NCBI GenBank assembly: GCA_013373005.1
Contig: JABXIP010000504.1
Span: forward strand, 1-17,536
Source: Cytophagia bacterium
Lineage (GTDB): Bacteria > Bacteroidota > Bacteroidia > Cytophagales > Cyclobacteriaceae
DNA: 17,536 bases
Direction of reading: 5' to 3'
Below the pieces are notes generated by a model that was not told where the DNA came from, made no database searches, and saw only the letters and a list, made by a program, of their open reading frames with translations. This document shows positions 1-7,763 of the stretch, in pieces (position 1 is the stretch's first letter; the number at the start of each line of letters is the position of its first letter). A program made the translations under genes and the position numbers.

Positions 1-126
1 CATCGCTCCTATTTGGTCAATAAAAACAAAATAGAAGCCTTTGGATACGATTATGTCAAAATTCAAGATCAACAACTCCCCGTGGGCAGAAAGTATAAAA
101 AGGAGGCCTTGGAAAGAATTAGTTAA
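1..126 (+). CDS. LytTR-family response regulator, C-terminal end (partial)
   Basis: Frame 1 is open from the first base and gives 41 residues before a TAA stop at 124-126. The peptide starts HRSYLVN and continues with a D-Y-V-K-I strand, then L-P-V-G-R-K-Y-K-K. This is the typical end of the LytTR (LytR/AlgR) DNA-binding domain: the His-Arg-Ser-Tyr/Phe-hydrophobic-Val-Asn strand followed by the L-P-hydrophobic-(G/S)-R-x-Y-(K/R) hairpin. In this family the domain is usually preceded by a receiver domain and binds direct-repeat promoter sites as an all-beta DNA binder. Upstream sequence is outside the window, so the receiver, the start and any kinase partner cannot be seen. The gene converges on the lipoprotein gene with 58 bp between stop codons and no obvious terminator hairpin. 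Confidence 0.85.
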   Translation, partial: HRSYLVNKNKIEAFGYDYVKIQDQQLPVGRKYKKEALERIS

Positions 127-184
127 AAATTGAATGATAAAGAACCAAAGGTATATGCAATCCGGTGCTTAACTATCTTCCTAA

Positions 185-1411
185 TTATTCCTCCTTCACC
201 CCAAAAACCCTAAAGTCCAGTCTGTCTTCACTGGCCTGCTCTTTGGTTTGGAAATGAATTCCAGACTTATTAACAAAGACTGATCTACTCACTGTGCTAA
301 AAGGTATTTCAATGTCCTCTACGGGAAGCTCATATCTACCAATGCTATTCGTTGTTCGGTTGAATACAATCAAGCTTGCTTTAGTGATTTCAGGATATTC
401 TTCGTTGGTATTTTCAAACATCTTTCCTCTTGTCTCTTCAATCAAGATTCGATAGATAAGATTGCCATTAGCACTTACCAAAAGTCCGGAATAATGTGGG
501 GGTTGATTGACTTCAGTTAAGTTTTGAATCCCATTACTAACCTCCTGAAGTTGATTAATTAATAAAAAGGATCGATAGTCTGCCAATTCAGTTTCGGGGT
601 AACTTATATAAAGTTTTTCAAGCAAATTGAAATCTTCGAAAATATGAACTGAATCTGAAATGGGGGAGGAAGTAAATAACAAGTCATTTGATGCGTAAAA
701 CGATGCTGTAAAATCTCGAACCCATGGATCCTTAGCTTTCACCATTTCTTTGATTTTTTGGTGATCGGGAATGAATGCCGACTTTTCTAATATGCTTCTG
801 TTCTTTTCATCACTTTTAAGGTTATAACTACCGAAGGCATAATCCAAATCCTGTTCATTGTCAGACGGATTAGGGTTTTGTTCTCCATATATGACCCCGT
901 TTTCAAAGAAAGTGGCATTCGTAAATACAATTGGACAGCATTCTGGTTCTAGGGTATTCTCTTTATTTGGCATTCCAAACTTTTGTAAAACCTCGCCTTT
1001 GCCATTCACTAAATAGTAGCCAAATCCACCACTATCAAGAAAAATTGAATCTTTAGAATGAAAGAACATGCCTATGTTCCACCAAAGGTTTACCGCATTT
1101 GGGCCATCTTTTTCAAGCTTAATAGTTCTGCTTGGTTCACCTGATTCATAATCAAACTCGTAAATCCTTGATAAAGGTCTGTTGGCGAATGAGAGGTATT
1201 CCTTACCATCAAATACATTCACCTTGAATCTGGAGTTGAAATCCACAGCTGTCTCTGCATCTAGTGGAAAGCTTTTAGTTCCCAGGTCAACAATTTCAAG
1301 CGGAGATGCACCCTGTTGGCTTGCTTCACTCTTCTCTTTTGAAGAATTGCAAGAATAACTGATTGCACCTGAGAGGCAGATTAGAAGTATGTGTTTAAAG
1401 CTGAATTTCAT
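185..1411 (-). CDS. DUF4221-like lipoprotein, probable beta-propeller
   Basis: This is a 408-residue protein with a short basic N-terminus, a hydrophobic stretch (about residues 7-19) and Cys21 in the context S-Y-S-C. That is a permissive lipobox of the kind common in Bacteroidota, so it is probably a lipidated envelope protein. The body has repeated strand-rich segments, for example a Y-E-F-D-Y-E-S-G-E turn followed by I-K-L-E-K-D-G-P-N, and D-S-I-F-L-D. This resembles the DUF4221 / six-bladed TolB-like propeller lipoproteins of Bacteroidota, whose role is unknown. Two adjacent cysteines occur near residue 155 (E-C-C-P). The ATG at 1409-1411 is the only start that gives the full signal peptide. 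It lies directly against a 16-bp inverted repeat separating it from the upstream CoA-transferase gene. The family assignment is by eye; a generic propeller lipoprotein is the alternative. Confidence 0.7.
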   Translation of the reverse strand: MKFSFKHILLICLSGAISYSCNSSKEKSEASQQGASPLEIVDLGTKSFPLDAETAVDFNSRFKVNVFDGKEYLSFANRPLSRIYEFDYESGEPSRTIKLEKDGPNAVNLWWNIGMFFHSKDSIFLDSGGFGYYLVNGKGEVLQKFGMPNKENTLEPECCPIVFTNATFFENGVIYGEQNPNPSDNEQDLDYAFGSYNLKSDEKNRSILEKSAFIPDHQKIKEMVKAKDPWVRDFTASFYASNDLLFTSSPISDSVHIFEDFNLLEKLYISYPETELADYRSFLLINQLQEVSNGIQNLTEVNQPPHYSGLLVSANGNLIYRILIEETRGKMFENTNEEYPEITKASLIVFNRTTNSIGRYELPVEDIEIPFSTVSRSVFVNKSGIHFQTKEQASEDRLDFRVFGVKEE

Positions 1412-1454
1412 AAACTGTTTCTTTAGTCAGGTTTGTTAACTAAAGAAACAGTTT
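1412..1454 (-). terminator. 16-bp perfect inverted repeat, probable terminator or 5'-leader hairpin
   Basis: The left arm AAACTGTTTCTTTAGT (1412-1427) and right arm ACTAAAGAAACAGTTT (1439-1454) are exact reverse complements around an 11-base loop. The element sits between the CoA-transferase stop (1463-1465) and the lipoprotein ATG (1409-1411), both on the minus strand. Read on the minus strand it ends GTTT and then the ATG, so the U-tract is only three bases. Read on the plus strand it ends in five T. It could terminate CoA-transferase transcripts, or fold in the lipoprotein leader right up to the start codon. Confidence 0.6.
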
Positions 1455-1462
1455 TTATGAGA

Positions 1463-2743
1463 CTACTTAAAGTAATGTCCTTTAAATCTTTCTGAAGCGG
1501 CTCGACTCAATTCTTCTCTATGGTTAGGGTGAGCAATATTGATCAGGGCTTTTGCACGTTGCTTAATGCTTTTTCCATAAAGGTCAGCTACGCCAAACTC
1601 AGTTACTACATAGTGAACGTGTGCTCTGGTGGTAACAACACCGGCTCCGGGTTTCAATAGAGGAACAATCTTGCTTTCTCCTCTTGAAGTGGTGGCAGGT
1701 AAAGCGATAATAGGCTTACCGCCAGGAGAAAGAGAGGCTCCACGAATAAAGTCCATCTGACCTCCAACCCCTGAATACATCATGGTGCCTATTGAATCGG
1801 CACAAATCTGGCCGGTAAGGTCAACTTCAATGGCCGAGTTAATACTGGTCATTTTCGGTAGTCGCCTAATCACTGCTGTGTCGTTCACATATTGAATGTC
1901 CAGCATGCGGATCATGGGGTTGTCGTCAACAAAATCGTAGAGCTTTCGTGACCCGATCATAAAACCAGAAACCAGATAATCTTTGTGCTTGGTTTTGAGC
2001 TTGTTGTTGATTACACCTTGCTCGATGAGTGGTATAACCCCGTCTGAGAACATTTCAGTATGAACCCCCAGGTTTTTGTGACTTCCCAGGCATGAAAGCA
2101 CTGCATCAGGAATGGCACCAATACCAAGTTGTAATGTGGCACCATCTTCTACCATGCCTGCGATATGAACACCGATCTTCTTTTCAATATCAGTTAATTC
2201 ATGGGCTGGGTGCTCCGGAAGCTCAGCTTCAATTTCTACATATCTATTGAATTTGCTGATATGAATGAGTCCATCTCCATGAGTTCTGGGCATTCTTGGA
2301 TTCACCTGAGCAATGACGATTTTAGCCGTGTCTACTGCAGCTTTCGTAGCATCAACTGATACTCCTAGTGAACAGTATCCGTGTTTGTCTGGAGGAGAAA
2401 CCTGTATCAAGGCGACATCAACCGGAATGACCCCTGACCTAATCATGATGGGCACCTCACTTAAGAAACAAGGGATGAAATTTGCCCTTCCTTCTTTATG
2501 AGCCTTTCTCACATTTCCACCAATGAACATCGAATTGATCTTGAAAATATCTTCATATTCTGGTTCAGCATAAGGAGCAGATCCTTCGGTGTGCATCTGA
2601 TAGATAGAAACATTGTAAAGCTCAGAGGCTCTGGCTGTCATGGCTTCTACAAGGGCAACAGGTGTAGCTGCTGCGGTATGGAGGTACACATTGTGACCAG
2701 ATTTGATTAATGATACGGCTTCTAATGCGGAGTTAACTTTCAT
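1463..2743 (-). CDS. Acetyl-CoA hydrolase/transferase family protein (4-hydroxybutyrate/acetate CoA-transferase type)
   Basis: This is a 426-residue cytoplasmic enzyme expected to move CoA between acyl-CoA and a short carboxylate such as acetate, propionate or 4-hydroxybutyrate. Length and motifs match class I CoA-transferases of the AbfT/Cat1 group. The N-terminal domain has Q-V-S-P-P-D-K-H-G-Y-C-S-L-G (115-127). The second domain opens with L-G-I-G-A-I-P-D-A-V (206-215). H-T-E-M-F-S-D-G (228-235) has Glu230 as the likely catalytic glutamate that forms the acyl/CoA thioester. Later come I-E-V-D-L-T-G-Q (305-312) and G-V-G-G-Q-M-D-F-I-R-G-A (325-336) with G-G-K-P-I-I-A. The substrate cannot be told from sequence. 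The gene diverges from the polysaccharide operon across 224 bp and is followed by the hairpin at 1412-1454. Nothing links it to the polysaccharide genes apart from position. Confidence 0.9.
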   Translation of the reverse strand: MKVNSALEAVSLIKSGHNVYLHTAAATPVALVEAMTARASELYNVSIYQMHTEGSAPYAEPEYEDIFKINSMFIGGNVRKAHKEGRANFIPCFLSEVPIMIRSGVIPVDVALIQVSPPDKHGYCSLGVSVDATKAAVDTAKIVIAQVNPRMPRTHGDGLIHISKFNRYVEIEAELPEHPAHELTDIEKKIGVHIAGMVEDGATLQLGIGAIPDAVLSCLGSHKNLGVHTEMFSDGVIPLIEQGVINNKLKTKHKDYLVSGFMIGSRKLYDFVDDNPMIRMLDIQYVNDTAVIRRLPKMTSINSAIEVDLTGQICADSIGTMMYSGVGGQMDFIRGASLSPGGKPIIALPATTSRGESKIVPLLKPGAGVVTTRAHVHYVVTEFGVADLYGKSIKQRAKALINIAHPNHREELSRAASERFKGHYFK

Positions 2744-2967
2744 GGCTCTTTGTATTTATTGCAAAGGTGGTTTTTGAATTCTTGCTAAAACTTGACTTAT
2801 ATCATATCAGTAAATGTTTTTTGTAGCTTATTTAGATACTATCAGTACAAGGTTTGCAAGAGGTAATTGAAGATAACAATATCACCTCATAATGTGGTAT
2901 CTTCTACGCTTCTGCTTATCTTTTGCTATTAATTGGAGTGAGAGAATCTAATTTTTTGACACGGGCC

Positions 2968-5262
2968 ATGAGACTTTTTTCGATAAGCCATCTGATGTTT
3001 ATCGGTTCTTTTTTGCTGTTTCTTTTTCTATCTGCCAGACTATCAGTAGCCCAGACTAGTCAACAGGCTATTACTCATAGGGTGAGTTTAGGAGAAAATC
3101 TCTTTAGAATTTCAATAAAATACAATGTCCAACTCCAAAGTCTGCGTGATTGGAATGATTTGGCTACTGATGAAATTGCGGTTGGGCAGGTCCTTATAGT
3201 AGGTTATGAAGAAGAAACTCCTAATACTCTTCAATCATCTCCCAACCCAGAACCGGTTTTGGATTATGAGAACCTTCTAAGCGGAATTGTAGATCAGGTT
3301 GAGACCTTGTACTACGAAGCGCTTGCCATTGAAAGTGAGAAAGCTCAAGTAAATGATACGGCCCTAATCAACGCCCTTTTCAGGAGGAAATATTCGAAAA
3401 ACTACCTTTTTGAGTTGCAGAATGAATTGAACCTGGTTCAAATGCAAGCCATCAATGATGATATTGGCTTGGGTTTTTATAGCAGTTTTACGCACAATTT
3501 TAGGCCAGGTGTTTTCGATGGAGAAGATCTTCTATTTCAAAACAGAGGGAATTTTGGCCTGGATTGGCAACTATTGAGCGGAGGCTATTTCGGTAGGAAA
3601 ACTGAGATCGAGAAGCTTGAGGTTCAGAACCAAATTAATGACCTGCTCAAGGTTAAATCCATTCGTAATGAAAACTTCGTTTACAATTATAATTACCTGA
3701 TTTATGCCTTTAACAAGGCCCAAATGCAGTATATAGATAAGAGATTGGTCATTATAGATCGTTACTTGGAGGTAGCTTCCAAAATGTATCTTGTCAGGGC
3801 CACTCCTTGGGAAGAAATTATCAAGCTGAAAAGTAAAAAGGAGACACTCAATAACATCAAGGCTAACTTAGTGAACTATAATAAAGGTTTTGATAGCGCT
3901 TATCGCAACCTTGATTTTGACCGACTTCTGAATGCAGAAGTGCTTCCTGTGTTGGAGATAATCCCAGAGAAAGTTTTTTCAGGGCCATCTTATGATACTT
4001 TGAATAGGAACTTGATGGAGCTTAATAGCAAAAGGCTCGATTTGGAGTACAAGCGGACGCGCGATTTTAGTTTTCGCACCTATTTACGCTACAATATGTT
4101 CGATGCCGAATTGGCCAACATCAGAACATTCGGTTCTATTGGAGCCACCTTTACTGCTCCGCTTTTCAGAAATAAGCGAAATGAGCAGCTCAAGGAAAAG
4201 GAACTTGCAGTAGTGGAATCTCAGCTCAGTCAGCAACTCACAACCGTCAATAACGAGTTGATGAACCACTACTATGAATATGAATACATTCTCAAACAGT
4301 ACATAGATGCTTTTGGAAAGAAAGAAGTGGCACTTGAAAGATTGAGGAAAGAGGTAACCAAAGACTATCTCAACGATCCGAAATTCACACCAATAGATGC
4401 CATTAATGCAATAGATGAACTTTATGCCATAGAGTTTGATCTATTGGACTTCAAGCAAAAGCTTTACTTAAAGCTTCTGAAGATATATTCTCTGTTGAGT
4501 GTAGATGTTGTAAGTGAGCTCACTGAGCCTATTGAGTTTCACAATTTCTTTGATAAAATGGTTGGAGCAAGGGCTGGTTATATATGGTCAGAATTGTTGA
4601 ATTCAATGGAGCCTGAATTTGTTGTCAAATATGCCGTAAACAATGATTTTGAGAGACTATTCATTTCAACCGCAGGGATTGATGATGAGAAGACAAAGAG
4701 GCTGATTGACATGCTGCATAAGGAACAGGTGCAGACTTTCAGACTTATCGGTAATAATAATGTGGCCAGTACCGGTGATACTGAGAATATAATAGCTCAA
4801 GTAAAAGCTGCTGTTCAATTGGGATTTGATGGTATTCAGCTCGATATTGAGCCTCATACTTTTAGTGATTGGGACGCGAATCAAGCTCAATATTTGGCCA
4901 ACCTTCAGAAGGTTGTAGAGCAGGTGGTTAAGGAGTTAGAAGGTGGAATAACCTTGTCGGTTTCTCTTCCTCTATTCTATCCGAAAGAAACTTTGGAGGC
5001 ATTGAGTGAGACTGCTGATGAGTTAGTATTTATGTGCTACGAGAGACCTGATCTTGACTTTATTGTAGATCAATTAAGAGAGGAGACTGACCTGAAAGAT
5101 GTGCAAATAAGTCTGGCGATAAGAACAGAAGATTTTAGTGATAGAATTAAACTGGAAGACTTTGCAAAACAGTTGATTAACGCTACGGGTATTAAACATC
5201 TGGCTATTCATGACCTTGGCTCATTGATAAAGCTAGATCAAAAGACTATTTTAGGTAGATAG
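2968..5262 (+). CDS. LysM + TolC-like outer-membrane duct + GH18-like TIM-barrel fusion
   Basis: From the ATG at 2968 this is 764 residues. The frame is open upstream with TTG (2923) and GTG (2938) candidates, but 2968 gives a clean signal peptide (M-R-L-F..., hydrophobic 9-22, likely cut after S-V-A28). Residues about 36-79 are a LysM domain (H-R-V-S-L-G-E-N-L-F-R-I-S-I-K-Y-N-V ... V-G-Q-V-L), which binds peptidoglycan or other GlcNAc glycans. Residues about 95-530 have the two-half layout of TolC-family channels: beta segments with aromatic residues (L-D-W-Q-L-L-S-G-G, then A-T-F-T-A-P-L-F-R-N-K-R-N) each followed by long amphipathic helices. Residues 532-764 look like a TIM barrel with D621-G-I-Q-L-D626-I-E628-P-H, resembling the GH18 D-x-x-D-x-D-x-E signature but with Gln at the second Asp. 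First gene of a four-gene operon. I infer an outer-membrane exit duct with a built-in glycan-acting domain. A pseudo-enzyme that only binds glycan is the alternative. Confidence 0.8.
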   Translation: MRLFSISHLMFIGSFLLFLFLSARLSVAQTSQQAITHRVSLGENLFRISIKYNVQLQSLRDWNDLATDEIAVGQVLIVGYEEETPNTLQSSPNPEPVLDYENLLSGIVDQVETLYYEALAIESEKAQVNDTALINALFRRKYSKNYLFELQNELNLVQMQAINDDIGLGFYSSFTHNFRPGVFDGEDLLFQNRGNFGLDWQLLSGGYFGRKTEIEKLEVQNQINDLLKVKSIRNENFVYNYNYLIYAFNKAQMQYIDKRLVIIDRYLEVASKMYLVRATPWEEIIKLKSKKETLNNIKANLVNYNKGFDSAYRNLDFDRLLNAEVLPVLEIIPEKVFSGPSYDTLNRNLMELNSKRLDLEYKRTRDFSFRTYLRYNMFDAELANIRTFGSIGATFTAPLFRNKRNEQLKEKELAVVESQLSQQLTTVNNELMNHYYEYEYILKQYIDAFGKKEVALERLRKEVTKDYLNDPKFTPIDAINAIDELYAIEFDLLDFKQKLYLKLLKIYSLLSVDVVSELTEPIEFHNFFDKMVGARAGYIWSELLNSMEPEFVVKYAVNNDFERLFISTAGIDDEKTKRLIDMLHKEQVQTFRLIGNNNVASTGDTENIIAQVKAAVQLGFDGIQLDIEPHTFSDWDANQAQYLANLQKVVEQVVKELEGGITLSVSLPLFYPKETLEALSETADELVFMCYERPDLDFIVDQLREETDLKDVQISLAIRTEDFSDRIKLEDFAKQLINATGIKHLAIHDLGSLIKLDQKTILGR

Positions 5263-5271
5263 ATTATTGTT

Positions 5272-6306
5272 GTGAGACAGATAAGGTATAGTAATAAAGA
5301 TAAGTATGTAGCCGAAGATGAGGCCCCAATCCGCAAAAAGCGGATCAATTGGGATCGCATGGTCTATCTGGCTATTCTCTTCTTTATTGTGGGTAGTCTG
5401 GCCGTTTATCTGGTGAAGAAGTTCTATTTTATTTCTGCTCCCGGCATGGTGGTAAAGGAGAGCTATGTGGTGCTTTTACCGTATGATGTCCGCATTCAGC
5501 AACTCTACATTCAGGAAGATGATAGTGTAGTGGCCGGAGAGAACTTACTGTCTTTTGAGAGAGATTTTCGAATTGATGACAACACACTCATTAATTCTAC
5601 TCGAAGTGTAGATGAATGGATTACAAAAGAGCGTTTTACCGCCAACAGAACCATTCAGGTGAAAAGGGTAGAAATAGAAGAGAATCAAAAGAAAGTAGAG
5701 CTGATTAAAAAGCAGATAGCTCAGTTGGAAAAACTAGTAATACTAGATGTATCTAACTCTAATAAGGTTGATGACTATGAAATGCAGATCAATGATCTGG
5801 AATCTGCAAATCGGGTTTTGTCGGAAGAAATAAAGTATTGGATGAGCTATTTGGGTGAATTACCCAAGTACATGGAAAGGTATCAAACATCACTCATGGA
5901 GCAAATGAGTGCCAATAGTGCACTCACTGTATTTAAGTCACCCACTTATGGTAATGTTTCCATCATTAATTACAAACAATACGATCTGGTTTATAAGGGA
6001 GAACCAATTATGACCATTGAGATGGAGGACGCTTATGTGAGAGCGTATATTCCTCAAGATGAATTTGGTTCAATTTTTACCGGTGACATCGTCAATGTGA
6101 TTTTTCCTGATAGAACCAAGGGAAAGGGAGTGATAGAAAAGATTTACAGTGACCTGGAAAAGCTGCCACCTGAGTATCAGGACGAATCGCGTGCATCAGT
6201 GCGCTCACTGCTAGCTATAGTAAGACCATTGAATGAAAGCCAGCAAAAGAAGTGGAAGTCTAACAATAGACTTGGTGTTGAAATTAGGAAAAGGAGGTTC
6301 TTTTAA
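5272..6306 (+). CDS. HlyD-like periplasmic adaptor, single-pass membrane protein
   Basis: This is a 344-residue protein starting at GTG 5272, the first in-frame start after the upstream stop and 9 bp from it. A basic cytoplasmic tail (R-K-K-R-I-N-W) precedes one membrane helix (about 30-48). The first half-lipoyl segment follows (about 58-95, with I-Q-Q-L-Y-I-Q-E-D-D-S-V-V-A-G-E-N-L-L). A coiled-coil region spans about 115-205 (R-V-E-I-E-E-N-Q-K-K-V-E-L-I-K-K-Q-I). The second half-lipoyl segment is F-K-S-P-T-Y-G-N-V (about 222-250), and a beta-barrel-like segment follows with A-Y-V-R-A-Y-I-P-Q-D-E. This is the membrane-fusion-protein plan of HlyD/EmrA, also seen in the periplasmic part of Alg44. 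No PilZ domain is present. No ABC, MFS or RND pump is encoded beside it, so its natural partners are the TolC-like protein upstream and the GT2 downstream. The stop overlaps the next ATG by one base. Confidence 0.85.
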   Translation: MRQIRYSNKDKYVAEDEAPIRKKRINWDRMVYLAILFFIVGSLAVYLVKKFYFISAPGMVVKESYVVLLPYDVRIQQLYIQEDDSVVAGENLLSFERDFRIDDNTLINSTRSVDEWITKERFTANRTIQVKRVEIEENQKKVELIKKQIAQLEKLVILDVSNSNKVDDYEMQINDLESANRVLSEEIKYWMSYLGELPKYMERYQTSLMEQMSANSALTVFKSPTYGNVSIINYKQYDLVYKGEPIMTIEMEDAYVRAYIPQDEFGSIFTGDIVNVIFPDRTKGKGVIEKIYSDLEKLPPEYQDESRASVRSLLAIVRPLNESQQKKWKSNNRLGVEIRKRRFF

Positions 6307-7763
6307 TGGACTGGAAAGAGAGCGATACTGTGGGAATGACTTCAGTCAATGAGGGAATAGCGAAGGTTTTTGATCGTTCGAAAAACTCCGTTATTAATGA
6401 GCACGGCTTGGATGTGCTGGTGGTAAAGAACTTTGAAGACACCAAAATACCATCGTTGGTCGCTTACGATGTAATTGTTATTGATTATTATAACCCTTCT
6501 AGAGCCTCAGAACTACTTAGAGCTATTCGGTCTTCACCTTATGAAGAAGTATATCTTAAAGCCGTATTTGTTGTCTCATATGGCAGAGAAGTAGATCCAA
6601 TAGATGAGGGTCTGGCAGATGGCATTTTAGAAGAGCCCAAATTGGCTTCTTACATCTCAAAGATTGAATGGATATTGAAAACTACTGAGGAAATTCAGGA
6701 GGTAAGCTCAGATTTTACAGGTAGAAAAATACTCTTAAAGCTTATCAGGTTTTTATATAGCAGACAAACTAACCTTAAGCCGGTTCCATCAAGTAAGTCC
6801 ATAATGGGCTATTCCTTCCCATTTCTAGATGTGAATGTGCAACAGAAAGATTATCAGGAAGTACTAGATATATTGAGTGTTGGGTTAGAGAGAGGTCTGC
6901 TCGATGAAGACTTTATTGATTATACCCACCTTTGTAGTAATTGTCTCTCCGGCTTCATCAATTATAGAGAAACATGCCCTAAGTGCGGAACGCGAAAGCA
7001 TGTATCACAGAATACAATACACCACTTTGTGTGTGGGTATGTAGGCCCCGAATCGGATTTCCAGGAGAAGGACTCGCTAAAGTGTCCGAAATGCGATAGA
7101 AGGTTAAGACATATTGGGGTAGATTATGATAAACCTTCTCTTGTTTCGGAGTGTGAGAATGGACATATTTTTCAAGACCCAGTCATGAAAACCTTCTGCT
7201 TCAACTGTCATGAAGAAGCCGACCTGCAAGACCTGGTCGACTATCCAATTAACGAATACTCTCTTTCAGCCTCAGGTGCTAATGTGGCAGTGAGTGGATC
7301 GGTGAAGCAAAAGAAAAAAGTAGAAGAGCTTGAAGGATTCGTTTCTCTGTCGGTTTTCAAAACCTTCCTGAAAGTGGAGGTACAAAGACAAAAAGTGCTT
7401 CAAAAAACAGGATCGGTTACATACATGAACCTTATGCTATCTCCTGAGACTTTGAAGAAGCACCAGAATGACTATTCCATCTTTAGCCACGATTTGGCTC
7501 AGCTGGTGAAAAATCAGCTGAAACCAACGGAGATTGTCTCCTTCCTTAATGATGATGTGTTTTTGGTGCTTACACCGGAATCAGATTCAGAACAAACCTC
7601 CGCAAGATTTCAGGAGATAAGAGATACACTGCTTAGAATGATTAAGAATAATCTTGGAGGTGGTGATAAAGACAGAATCTTCTTCGAGACATTTGAAATG
7701 GAACTGACAGACGAAGCAGACTCCATATTGGAGAAGATCAACCAGGAAATTAATATTTTCTAA
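6306..7763 (+). CDS. Receiver-like + TackOD1-like zinc ribbon + degenerate GGDEF regulatory protein
   Basis: This is a soluble 485-residue protein with no signal or membrane segment. Residues about 30-125 look like a receiver fold, with D-V-I-V-I-D60 at the usual phospho-acceptor strand end, but the conserved terminal Lys-Pro is not seen, so it may be a pseudo-receiver. Residues about 205-302 carry ten cysteines in ribbon spacing: C210/C213, C224/C227, C243, C260/C263, C283 and C298/C301. The surrounding text (H-L-C-S-N-C, C-P-K-C-G, L-R-H-I-G-V-D-Y-D-K-P) resembles the TackOD1 metal-binding output domain. Residues about 345-475 fit a GGDEF fold whose signature is replaced by N415-D-D-V-F, so diguanylate cyclase activity is unlikely. 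At exact I-site spacing the usual R-x-x-D is K406-P-T-E409, a conservative change that could still bind c-di-GMP. Placed between adaptor and synthase with 1-bp overlaps on both sides, it is the likely cytoplasmic regulator, like PelD in logic. Function is inferred. Confidence 0.7.
   Translation: MDWKESDTVGMTSVNEGIAKVFDRSKNSVINEHGLDVLVVKNFEDTKIPSLVAYDVIVIDYYNPSRASELLRAIRSSPYEEVYLKAVFVVSYGREVDPIDEGLADGILEEPKLASYISKIEWILKTTEEIQEVSSDFTGRKILLKLIRFLYSRQTNLKPVPSSKSIMGYSFPFLDVNVQQKDYQEVLDILSVGLERGLLDEDFIDYTHLCSNCLSGFINYRETCPKCGTRKHVSQNTIHHFVCGYVGPESDFQEKDSLKCPKCDRRLRHIGVDYDKPSLVSECENGHIFQDPVMKTFCFNCHEEADLQDLVDYPINEYSLSASGANVAVSGSVKQKKKVEELEGFVSLSVFKTFLKVEVQRQKVLQKTGSVTYMNLMLSPETLKKHQNDYSIFSHDLAQLVKNQLKPTEIVSFLNDDVFLVLTPESDSEQTSARFQEIRDTLLRMIKNNLGGGDKDRIFFETFEMELTDEADSILEKINQEINIF

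Noticed and set aside
2744..2967. Bacteroidota-type promoter (-33 TTG, -7 TAnnTTTG) for the polysaccharide operon
   Set aside because: TATCTTTTG at 2917-2925 and AAGGTTTG at 2849-2856 are near matches, but neither has a TTG at the usual 19-21 base spacing.
2923..2967. TTG or GTG start extending the TolC-like protein by up to 15 residues
   Set aside because: The extension would put a charged segment before the signal peptide. The ATG at 2968 gives a normal n-region and hydrophobic core.
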